A stretch of DNA of 11,074 nt from Veillonella sp. (GTDB lineage: Bacteria; Bacillota; Negativicutes; Veillonellales; Veillonellaceae), in contig DXZL01000043.1 in the NCBI GenBank assembly GCA_019419725.1, forward strand, positions 1-11,074. The letters run 5' to 3'. How positions within the stretch are numbered: position 1 is the first letter of the stretch; every line of letters starts with the position of its first letter. Below the pieces are notes generated by a model. It was not told the DNA's origin and ran no database searches. It worked only from the letters and a program-made list of their open reading frames with translations. Below, one piece after another: positions 1 to 6,103 of the stretch. Position numbers and translations under genes: made by a program.

Positions 1-51
1 TCGCGACCCCCGCCTTGGCAAGGCGGTGCTCTACCGCTGAGCTATTCCCGC
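1..51 (-). tRNA. tRNA-Gly (GCC), partial
   Basis: This is the 5' part of a glycine tRNA read on the minus strand: acceptor 5' strand GCGGGAA, D-arm, and an anticodon stem-loop with GCC. The 3' end (T-arm and CCA) lies beyond the left edge of the window. The visible 51 nt are identical to the complete tRNA-Gly at 375-449, so this is a second copy of the same gene and the last visible member of the tRNA operon. Confidence 0.95.
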
Positions 52-54
52 ATG

Positions 55-130
<76 letters not shown>

Positions 131-133
131 ATG

Positions 134-208
134 TGGTGACCCGTCCGGGAATCGAACCCGGGATACCGCCGTGAAAGGGCGGTGTCTTAACCGCTTGACC
201 AACGGGCC
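134..208 (-). tRNA. tRNA-Glu (TTC)
   Basis: Complete 75-nt cloverleaf on the minus strand. It has acceptor GGCCCGT/ACGGGTC with one G-U pair, anticodon TTC in loop CTTTCAC, T-loop TTCGATT and an encoded CCA. It lies 3 nt before tRNA-Val in the same transcript. Confidence 0.97.
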
Positions 209-212
209 AGAA

Positions 213-288
213 TGGTGACTCACCCGCGACTCGAACGCGGGACACCCTGATTAAAAGTCAGGTGCTCTGCCAACTGAGCTAGTGAGTC
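213..288 (-). tRNA. tRNA-Lys (TTT)
   Basis: Complete 76-nt cloverleaf on the minus strand. It has acceptor GACTCAC/GTGAGTC, anticodon TTT in loop CTTTTAA, T-loop TTCGAGT and an encoded CCA. It lies 4 nt before tRNA-Glu. Confidence 0.97.
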
Positions 289-293
289 ATAAA

Positions 294-369
294 TGGCTCC
301 TCGAGTAGGACTCGAACCTACGACCGATCGGTTAACAGCCGATTGCTCTACCAACTGAGCTATCGAGGA
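294..369 (-). tRNA. tRNA-Asn (GTT)
   Basis: Complete 76-nt cloverleaf on the minus strand. It has acceptor TCCTCGA/TCGAGGA, discriminator G, anticodon GTT in loop CTGTTAA, T-loop TTCGAGT and an encoded CCA. It is the second gene of the tRNA operon. Confidence 0.97.
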
Positions 370-374
370 ATGTA

Positions 375-449
375 TGGAGCGGGAAACGAGATTCGAACTC
401 GCGACCCCCGCCTTGGCAAGGCGGTGCTCTACCGCTGAGCTATTCCCGC
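375..449 (-). tRNA. tRNA-Gly (GCC)
   Basis: Complete 75-nt cloverleaf on the minus strand. It has acceptor GCGGGAA/TTCCCGC, anticodon GCC in loop TTGCCAA, T-loop TTCGAAT, discriminator U and an encoded CCA. It is the first gene after the promoters and is duplicated exactly, as far as can be seen, at 1-51. Confidence 0.97.
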
Positions 450-466
450 ATACAGAACCGATAATT

Positions 467-496
467 AATATAACATAATCATCAATCTGTCGTCAA
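467..496 (-). promoter_or_regulatory. proximal promoter of the tRNA operon
   Basis: On the minus strand a -35 box TTGACG (491-496) is followed after 18 nt by a -10 box TATATT (467-472). The predicted start of transcription is near 460, about 10 nt before the first tRNA-Gly. Position and match fit a sigma70-type promoter. It is the second of two promoters in tandem. Confidence 0.6.
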
Positions 497-528
497 GAAG
501 AATTTAAGTCTGTCCTGACTGCCCTATA

Positions 529-557
529 ATAATATCAATTTACACATATAGTGTCAA
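529..557 (-). promoter_or_regulatory. distal promoter of the tRNA operon
   Basis: On the minus strand a perfect -35 box TTGACA (552-557) and a -10 box TATTAT (529-534) are separated by exactly 17 nt. An A/T-rich stretch upstream could act as an UP-like element. The -10 box is followed by a GC-containing discriminator (TATAGGGCAG), a feature known from stringently controlled stable-RNA promoters; that control is inference here. No open reading frame follows before the tRNAs. Confidence 0.65.
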
Positions 558-611
558 TGGTTTTTCCATGAAATTCTCAGTTAATTTTGCATAATTGAGC
601 ATAAAACATAT

Positions 612-640
612 AAAAAGAGGGATTTAGTACTCCCTCTTTT
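612..640 (-). terminator. rho-independent terminator of arsAB
   Basis: A 10-bp perfect inverted repeat (AAAAGAGGGA at 613-622 and TCCCTCTTTT at 631-640) with an 8-nt loop begins 8 nt after the arsB stop codon. On the minus strand it ends in a T run (612-616). It separates arsAB from the tRNA promoters. Confidence 0.85.
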
Positions 641-647
641 ATATAGA

Positions 648-1751
648 TTACTCTTTATTCTTTTGTCTACCTTTACCGGCTCCATCTTCAGCTGCTTTAA
701 CCTCAGCTTCCACGAAGGTTTTCATATCATTTAACATATGCATGGAAGCATCGATAATGGATAGTCCCATTGTGGAGCCCAATGCTTCATCAATTTGTAA
801 ATTATAGTGTAAGCATGGTTTTACACCTAGGAATCGACATTGCTCCTTATGGATTGGTTCCTCATAGGCAGCCGATGGGAATACATAGTCCTTAACTAAT
901 GGCTCAATAGTAACGGCGGCCAATACTGCTGCACCTGTTACAGCATTATCAAATACTACCGCCATACGATGACTAGCAGCACCTAAAATAAATCCAGTTA
1001 AGAATACAATATCTAAGCCACCTGCTACATGAAGCAAATGCAATACCGCATCACGGCGCTCACTTTCACTCAAAGCAGACCAATCATTAACGGCAATATT
1101 GAAACGATCTACAAAGGAATGAATATGAGCAGCCCTTTGCTCTACTGTTGGGCCACATTCGGTATGAACGAGAATATCATCATAGGCACAGCCTGTAATA
1201 GTAGCGGTCGTTACAAGGGAATCAAGGAACGCCCTTTCCCCTATATTGCCGATAGCTACGACTTGTAAGCCATCGTTGTGCAGTTTATCAGCATAGGAAA
1301 AGCCTAGTTCAATAGCTTCTTCTAATTCATCACGAGAAATAACAGGTTCTACACCAAAGAAATGGGAACCCTTACGAATAACCTTTTGGTCAATATTCGT
1401 CAACTCTGTTATATCTTGTTCAAGGCCGATATTTACTACATGCACAGGTGCTTGTAACTTAGATGCCGCACCTTGCGTAGCCGTTCTACCATCATTGAAA
1501 CGCTTAACAGCTGCGTAGCTTTCACTACCATGCTGACTATTTTGAGGACCATCTACCAAGTGATCCGCCGCCACCACAAGTACACCATATCGCAAATGAT
1601 TTGGTTGAGAATCTGCCAGAATACCTGCAAAACGCTCTGCAATTAGTTCTAATGTAGCAAGGCTATAAATAGGCTTTGTTAAATTATCGATACGTAATCG
1701 GCATGCTTCCATGGATGGCGCATGTAATGGTTCGATTGTAAATGTTCTCAT
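648..1751 (-). CDS. arsB: CobT-like phosphoribosyltransferase, ArsB-type subunit
   Basis: This 367-residue protein is homologous along its length to nicotinate-nucleotide:dimethylbenzimidazole phosphoribosyltransferase (CobT) but is strongly diverged from the protein encoded just upstream. Where that neighbour has GEMGISNTTAS this one has GNIGERAFLDS (169-179). AADHLVDG (61-68) replaces ADHGV, FPSAAYEEP replaces ASHLSAEK, and DEALGS (321-326) replaces GEASGG, keeping one Glu (E322). Such erosion fits the non-catalytic partner of a heterodimer. In Sporomusa ovata ArsAB, known to activate phenol and p-cresol for cobamide lower-ligand attachment, only ArsA is active. The ATG overlaps the arsA stop as ATGA, with AGGAGG 6 nt upstream, so translation is coupled. 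The C-terminus is a charged tail (about 349-367) rich in Lys, Glu and Gly. Assignment as ArsB rests on pairing, order and lost motifs. Confidence 0.82.
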   Translation of the reverse strand: MRTFTIEPLHAPSMEACRLRIDNLTKPIYSLATLELIAERFAGILADSQPNHLRYGVLVVAADHLVDGPQNSQHGSESYAAVKRFNDGRTATQGAASKLQAPVHVVNIGLEQDITELTNIDQKVIRKGSHFFGVEPVISRDELEEAIELGFSYADKLHNDGLQVVAIGNIGERAFLDSLVTTATITGCAYDDILVHTECGPTVEQRAAHIHSFVDRFNIAVNDWSALSESERRDAVLHLLHVAGGLDIVFLTGFILGAASHRMAVVFDNAVTGAAVLAAVTIEPLVKDYVFPSAAYEEPIHKEQCRFLGVKPCLHYNLQIDEALGSTMGLSIIDASMHMLNDMKTFVEAEVKAAEDGAGKGRQKNKE

Positions 1752-2785
1752 GCCTTACCTCCTGTAACAGCCAAATACATATGAACGGCAAGGTCTAGCA
1801 TGCCCATTTGAATGGAGCCACCAGATGCCTCACCGAGGCAAAGTCCTAAGTCAACATAGGCTTCAAGGCCTAGATTTTCTAAGGACGATTTAGCCGCTTT
1901 TTCAGCAGATAAATGAGATGCCATCACATAGTCCATCGCCTGTGGCACCAATGTCTTAGCAACTAACGCACAAGCAGATGTATTGAAGCCATCAATAATA
2001 ACTAATGCTTTATTAGCTGCGGCACCTAGAATAATACCTACGATACAGGAGAATTCAAATCCGCCCACAGAGGATAAAATTCCGATGGCATCGTCTTTCG
2101 GTATATCCTTATATTTTTCTAATACATCATGTACAATGCGTTGCTTTAACTTCAAACGTTCGTCGGAAATATTAGTGCCCCGACCTGTCGCTTCCTCTGC
2201 AGTGAGTCCTGCAAATTTAGCAGTCATAAGAGCACTCGCTGTAGTATTGGAAATACCCATTTCCCCTACTAAGAAGACATTAAAGCCTTCGTCGATTTTT
2301 TCTTTTACAAGACGAATACCTGTTTCAATACCTTCAACAGCTTGCTCACGTGTCATGGCCGGTTCTTCCACAAAATTCTTTGTGCCCATACCAAGTTTAT
2401 GAGTACGTAATCCTGGCACCCAGCTCATATCCGCATCAATGCCCATGTCGATGACTTCCATTTGAGCACCGCAGTAGTTAGCTAAGGAATTGGCGCCAGC
2501 CCCTTTAGGAATTAGGTAATTTTGTGTCATCCCTACAGTTGTTTCCTTTGGATATGCACTAACACCCATATCGGCCACACCATGATCTGCAGAGGCAATA
2601 ATCATACAAGGCTTTGGTACCGTTAACTGCTCTTGATTCGTAGCCGCCCCATATTGAGCCACCACATTTACAAGTCGTCCATATTGCTCTACAGGTGAAC
2701 CTGCATTCCAACTATCAATTATATGTTGTTCAATCTCATGACTGCGCCCAGTAATAGCGTCACAAGTTTCTTGTAACAAACTCAT
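1748..2785 (-). CDS. arsA: CobT-like phosphoribosyltransferase, ArsA-type catalytic subunit
   Basis: This 345-residue protein has the usual CobT length and motifs: SADHGV (65-70), GEMGISNTTAS (174-184), VGGFE (240-244), DGFNTSA (265-271), HLSAEK (291-296) and LGEASGG (317-323). The last holds the Glu (E319) that corresponds to the catalytic base of CobT. The family transfers phosphoribose from nicotinate mononucleotide to a lower-ligand base, giving the alpha-ribotide used in the final steps of cobamide assembly; it acts in the cytoplasm. Because a degenerate second CobT follows with an ATGA overlap, the pair matches ArsAB of Sporomusa ovata, which uses phenolic bases. This member keeps the active-site motifs and so is taken as ArsA. 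The ATG start has AAGGGAG a few nt upstream. A conventional CobT acting on benzimidazoles or purines is the alternative; sequence alone does not settle the substrate. Confidence 0.85.
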   Translation of the reverse strand: MSLLQETCDAITGRSHEIEQHIIDSWNAGSPVEQYGRLVNVVAQYGAATNQEQLTVPKPCMIIASADHGVADMGVSAYPKETTVGMTQNYLIPKGAGANSLANYCGAQMEVIDMGIDADMSWVPGLRTHKLGMGTKNFVEEPAMTREQAVEGIETGIRLVKEKIDEGFNVFLVGEMGISNTTASALMTAKFAGLTAEEATGRGTNISDERLKLKQRIVHDVLEKYKDIPKDDAIGILSSVGGFEFSCIVGIILGAAANKALVIIDGFNTSACALVAKTLVPQAMDYVMASHLSAEKAAKSSLENLGLEAYVDLGLCLGEASGGSIQMGMLDLAVHMYLAVTGGKA

Positions 2786-2827
2786 AATATCTCCCTTAAC
2801 TAAATCATATGTTACATGTATATTCTT

Positions 2828-2875
2828 CTAGAGCTCTAGTATACACATTATACTGCATAAATCATGTTGCTTCAG
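2828..2875 (-). promoter_or_regulatory. candidate arsAB promoter with palindrome at the start site
   Basis: On the minus strand a consensus -10 box TATAAT (2847-2852) lies 17 nt after a weak -35 box CTGAAG (2870-2875). The predicted start falls near 2840, beside a perfect 12-bp palindrome CTAGAGCTCTAG (2828-2839), which could be an operator. About 55 nt of leader follow before the arsA ATG. I found no B12-box-like conserved core, so a cobalamin riboswitch is not supported in this 190-bp gap. Confidence 0.45.
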
Positions 2876-2955
2876 CTACATAAATATGCATAAGTATTAA
2901 ATAAATGTTAACTAATCATTGTCAGTATCCATGATTACTAACCAGTATATATTTC

Positions 2956-2982
2956 TAGCTAATCGTTAATTGTCATTAGCTA
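2956..2982. terminator. hairpin overlapping the tyrA stop codon
   Basis: A perfect 8-bp inverted repeat, TAGCTAAT (2956-2963) and ATTAGCTA (2975-2982), with an 11-nt loop, includes the tyrA TAA. On the minus strand it is not followed by a T run (GAAATATATA follows), so it would be a weak terminator for tyrA. On the plus strand it is followed at once by T5 (2983-2987) and further T residues, which makes it a better terminator for antisense transcription from the arsAB side. Confidence 0.45.
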
Positions 2983-3863
2983 TTTTTGATTTGTCCTGTT
3001 AAATATGGTAATTTACCACGGATTTCTCTGCCCCGTTCAAGATAGGATTCTAAGGCTTGACCTTCGTCTTCTTCTGAAAGTATCTCTTTTACACGTTGAA
3101 TTTCGGATTCGATCTGTGAAAGGCCTTCAATTACATTGTGTCTATTACCGTAGATGATTTCACGCCACATAGATGGCAAACCACCGGCAACACGTGTGCA
3201 GTCTCTAAAGCCACCTGCAGATAATTTCATGCGCAACTCGCCCAATTCATCACCACCGGAAACTTGCGTTAAAATGGATGCCAATAAATGGGGCATATGG
3301 CTAACCATAGCTAAATATGCGTCGTGAGCATAGATATCTACAAATTCAATACGGGATCCTACAGCACGACCCATTTCAGCTAACTCTTGAGCAACCTCTT
3401 CACTATATACATCAGAGGCTTTATCCTCAAGGACAATCCAGCCCATACCTTTAAATAGATTTTTATGAGACACTTCGTAGCCACCCTTTTCAGAGCCGGC
3501 CATAGGATGGACAGATACAAAGATAGTGCCTTTAGGAATAGAACTGTATACAGCTCGTACAAAGTTTTCCTTTGCGCTAGACACATCCGTTACTACTTGC
3601 CCAGGTCTAAAGAGGTGTGCCGTTTCTGTAAATAGTCTTGCATTTGTATCTGGAGGTAGTGAAAATACGACAATATCCGAATTCTCAATCAATGGTTCTA
3701 CCTCAGTCCAGGCAGCTTTCACCACACCATCTTGAATGGCTGCATCACAAACCTCTTGGCGACGCGCATAGCCCACTACCTCATAATCGGTATAAGCCTT
3801 TAACGCCTTTGCCAACGAACCACCTAATAACCCCAAGCCAATAATACCTACTGTCTTACTCAT
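2976..3863 (-). CDS. tyrA: prephenate dehydrogenase
   Basis: This 295-residue cytoplasmic enzyme catalyses the NAD(P)-dependent oxidative decarboxylation of prephenate to 4-hydroxyphenylpyruvate, the committed step to tyrosine. The N-terminus carries the Rossmann nucleotide-binding motif GLGLLGGS (9-16). It also has VTDVSSAK (91-98), HPMAGSEKGG (119-128), which holds the conserved His of the family, SHMPH (188-192) and GGFRDCTRVA (217-226) in the helical dimerisation domain. There is no C-terminal ACT domain and no fused chorismate mutase, so it is the short monofunctional form, without the ACT module that often binds regulatory amino acids. The start is the ATG at 3863; the ribosome binding site is modest (AAAGTAGG). 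It lies 101 bp downstream of the MATE gene and 190 bp upstream of arsA, all on the same strand. A hairpin sits in its short leader. Confidence 0.95.
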   Translation of the reverse strand: MSKTVGIIGLGLLGGSLAKALKAYTDYEVVGYARRQEVCDAAIQDGVVKAAWTEVEPLIENSDIVVFSLPPDTNARLFTETAHLFRPGQVVTDVSSAKENFVRAVYSSIPKGTIFVSVHPMAGSEKGGYEVSHKNLFKGMGWIVLEDKASDVYSEEVAQELAEMGRAVGSRIEFVDIYAHDAYLAMVSHMPHLLASILTQVSGGDELGELRMKLSAGGFRDCTRVAGGLPSMWREIIYGNRHNVIEGLSQIESEIQRVKEILSEEDEGQALESYLERGREIRGKLPYLTGQIKNS

Positions 3864-3882
3864 ATAAACCTACTTTCACAAA

Positions 3883-3918
3883 TAGTTAGCCTTACACTCT
3901 CCAATGTAAGGCTAACTA
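3883..3918 (-). terminator. long hairpin between the MATE gene and tyrA
   Basis: A perfect 14-bp inverted repeat, TAGTTAGCCTTACA (3883-3896) and TGTAAGGCTAACTA (3905-3918), has an 8-nt loop. On the minus strand it is followed by TTTGTG, a short imperfect T tract. It could terminate the MATE transcript. Its 3' end is only 19 nt from the tyrA start codon, so it may also limit read-through into tyrA as an attenuator. Confidence 0.6.
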
Positions 3919-3964
3919 CATTTACAAACTATTAATAATTAACGACGATTACGAAAATATAAAA

Positions 3965-5311
3965 CTACGCCTCAATAAGACGTCTATTTTTCCATTTACC
4001 GCTATACCAACGATACACAAATAACAATCCTCGTAAAATTTCATCTGCCGTCATGGCAATCCAAATACCTACGAGCCCCCATCCCCAGTAAATACCAAAG
4101 AGATAAGATAATGGTACAGCACATAACCACATGCCAAAAATGCCTACCAGCATAGGTGTCCGAATATCGCCTGCCGCTTGTAAACAGCCAACCATAACAA
4201 TATTGACGGCACGGCCTAATTCAAGGAAAATCTCAACCAACAATACATTATGTGCTAACGATAGGATTTCTGGATCTGTAGTGAATACAGACAAAACAAT
4301 ATCACTAGTAATATAAAAGAACGTAGCCAGTCCTACACTAATGGCAATGGCTAACAACATAGAATGCCATACGCGATTTGTCACCTCAGCTTGTCGTTTA
4401 GCCCCCATCAGGTAACCCACAATAACTTGAGATGCATTTGCTAATGCTATGGTATATACATAGCAAAGCATGGCAATAACTGATACATACACCTTTGTAT
4501 TAATAACAGCTAGCCCTAGGATGTTGACCATTTTCATAATCGTTGTCTGAGATAACTGATAACTTAAGGTTTCACCACCAGAGGGAACACTGATATTCAG
4601 TAAAGACTTAACCGTATGCCACGGGAATGGTTTTAAAAATTTGAAGCTCACCTCTAAAGTAAGCAACTTCTTAAAGGTATAGCCAATAATTACGAGGCCT
4701 ACCACCTTAGATAACCAGGTAGAAATTGATACCCCTAGTACACCAAGGCTTGGTATGGGACCATGACCAAATATTAATACATAGTTAGTTGTGATATGGA
4801 TAACATTCATAACTAACGCGATATACATAGTAACACGCGTTAATGAATGGCCTCTAAATACGGCAACCAGCGCATAATACATAGCCTGAATCGGTAATCC
4901 TGCGGCCACAATGGTCGTATATATCGACGTATCACTCATCGTTTCGGGAGGTATACCTAGCCATGTAAAAATCCATTCATGACAGGTGATAAAGAATACG
5001 GCCGCAACAGATGAAAATAAGAAGTTCAACACCAAACTGACCGTACATACCTCTGATAGCTTAGACTGATTTCGAGCCCCTAAATACTGGGCAATCAAAA
5101 TCGTCGTAGCTGTACTCATAACAATGATGAGCATAATAAATATATTTAAAATTTGATTGGCATTAGCCACAGCTGCTACTGCTTGAGGAGAATAATGGCT
5201 CATCATCACTTGGTCTATATTACCTACTAACAGCTGTAGGAACACTTCGATAAACATAGGCCAACTCAAAGTCCAGATAGACAAGCTAATCCCTTTTTCA
5301 TAAGACTTCAT
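3965..5311 (-). CDS. MATE-family efflux transporter
   Basis: This 448-residue polytopic inner-membrane protein has the length and hydrophobic pattern of the multidrug and toxic compound extrusion family: about twelve membrane spans arranged as two six-helix halves. Family-like features include the N-terminal SWPMFIEVFLQLLVGNIDQV, the loop AQYLGARNQSKL after the second helix, and the matching loop VGYLMGAKRQAEV in the second half, which reflects the internal repeat. The family exports organic cations or other small molecules by Na+ or H+ antiport; the substrate cannot be read from the sequence. The start is the ATG at 5311 with AAGGGG upstream on the minus strand. Its 72-bp leader carries two dyad elements that suggest control by a repressor. 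It appears to be transcribed alone, because a hairpin follows it and a candidate promoter precedes it. Confidence 0.9.
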   Translation of the reverse strand: MKSYEKGISLSIWTLSWPMFIEVFLQLLVGNIDQVMMSHYSPQAVAAVANANQILNIFIMLIIVMSTATTILIAQYLGARNQSKLSEVCTVSLVLNFLFSSVAAVFFITCHEWIFTWLGIPPETMSDTSIYTTIVAAGLPIQAMYYALVAVFRGHSLTRVTMYIALVMNVIHITTNYVLIFGHGPIPSLGVLGVSISTWLSKVVGLVIIGYTFKKLLTLEVSFKFLKPFPWHTVKSLLNISVPSGGETLSYQLSQTTIMKMVNILGLAVINTKVYVSVIAMLCYVYTIALANASQVIVGYLMGAKRQAEVTNRVWHSMLLAIAISVGLATFFYITSDIVLSVFTTDPEILSLAHNVLLVEIFLELGRAVNIVMVGCLQAAGDIRTPMLVGIFGMWLCAVPLSYLFGIYWGWGLVGIWIAMTADEILRGLLFVYRWYSGKWKNRRLIEA

Positions 5312-5376
5312 AGTATCCCCTTATATACTAATGTCAGATTTTATAGTATGCCCTTTATATACTAACGTCCAATTGC
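5311..5376 (-). repeat. two tandem 33-bp dyad elements in the MATE promoter and leader
   Basis: Two direct copies (5311-5343 and 5344-5376) share TAGTAT, then a C-rich spacer, then TTATATACTAAYGTC on the plus strand. Each copy contains an inverted repeat TAGTAT/ATACTA: arms 5311-5316 and 5325-5330 with an 8-nt spacer, and arms 5344-5349 and 5359-5364 with a 9-nt spacer. On the minus strand the first copy encloses the ribosome binding site AAGGGG and abuts the ATG. The second lies between a candidate -35 box TTGGAC (5367-5372) and -10 box TACTAT (5343-5348). This placement is what one expects of paired operators; the regulator is unknown. Confidence 0.6.
5343..5372 (-). promoter_or_regulatory. 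candidate promoter of the MATE gene
   Basis: On the minus strand TTGGAC (5367-5372) and TACTAT (5343-5348) are separated by 18 nt, giving a start near 5336 and a leader of about 25 nt. The match to sigma70 consensus is only moderate. The distal dyad element occupies the spacer, so a bound regulator would block the polymerase. Confidence 0.4.
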
Positions 5377-5383
5377 CTATCCC

Positions 5384-6103
5384 TTAAAAGAAAACGCCCT
5401 TAGCTTTTTCTTTAGTTTCTTGATCTGCAATAAATGGAATTCTAGTAGTTCTACCTTCTTTGGCCGCTACAATCTTTTTAAATGGGAATTCAAAGATTTC
5501 TCTATTCCAAGTATTTACAGCATCATTATACAACGTTCTAGCTGCAGTAATTTCTTTTTGTAAGTAAGAATTTTGTTGCATTGCATCACGAATTGTATCT
5601 TGGCTTTGTAATTCTGGATAATTTTCTATAGCTACGTTGAGGGCTCTTGTAGCCTTGTTAAGTTGTGCATTCACATCACTTCTAGATGCTTCAGAAAAAT
5701 TACCACTTCTATACTTAGCAATATCTACAAGAATATCTTTATCTACTTCAATAGATTTTTCCACTAATTTAGCCGCATTGGAAAGAATCACCACACGTTG
5801 CTCCATATAATTGTCGATTTCAGAAGCAGCATTTTGGATTCTTTGTTCCATCATATTAAACTCTGAGCTAATTTGTTTTAATCTCCACCATGGATAAATT
5901 AGCACGATTGCACCAATAATGGATACCAGATACTTGTCAATAACTATGCCTAAAACGATACCAATAACACCGATAGCCATAAGAATAGTAGGTAACATTT
6001 TTTCAAAACCACTAGTTTCTACAGGGATTACCTTCGCAATAACATTTACATCTCTGCCTTCAGACATAATTTCCGGATTCATTTCGTCGAGTTGATTAGC
6101 CAT
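5384..6103 (-). CDS. LemA-family membrane protein
   Basis: This is a 239-residue protein when started at the ATG at 6103, which has GGAGG 8 nt upstream; a start eight codons earlier (6127) has no such site. A soluble N-terminal segment of about 35 residues precedes two hydrophobic spans (about 38-53 and 57-72). Then comes the LemA helical domain: MMEQRIQNAASEIDNYMEQR, further helices with Lys and Glu heptads, and the characteristic C-terminal part with ARTLYNDAVNTWNREIFEFP. Classical LemA proteins are about 185-200 residues with a single N-terminal span, so the extra N-terminus and second span are unusual. LemA function is not firmly established. The gene overlaps the end of the upstream 616-residue protein gene by 8 nt, so the two are probably coupled in translation and may act together at the membrane. 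Confidence 0.85.
   Translation of the reverse strand: MANQLDEMNPEIMSEGRDVNVIAKVIPVETSGFEKMLPTILMAIGVIGIVLGIVIDKYLVSIIGAIVLIYPWWRLKQISSEFNMMEQRIQNAASEIDNYMEQRVVILSNAAKLVEKSIEVDKDILVDIAKYRSGNFSEASRSDVNAQLNKATRALNVAIENYPELQSQDTIRDAMQQNSYLQKEITAARTLYNDAVNTWNREIFEFPFKKIVAAKEGRTTRIPFIADQETKEKAKGVFF

Noticed and set aside
2786..2975. Cobalamin riboswitch upstream of arsA
   Set aside because: The gap is long enough, but I see no B12-box-like core or paired elements and the sequence is mostly A and T.
3380..3586. 68-codon minus-strand frame inside tyrA
   Set aside because: It is an alternative frame of a clearly conserved enzyme gene, with no sign of its own translation.
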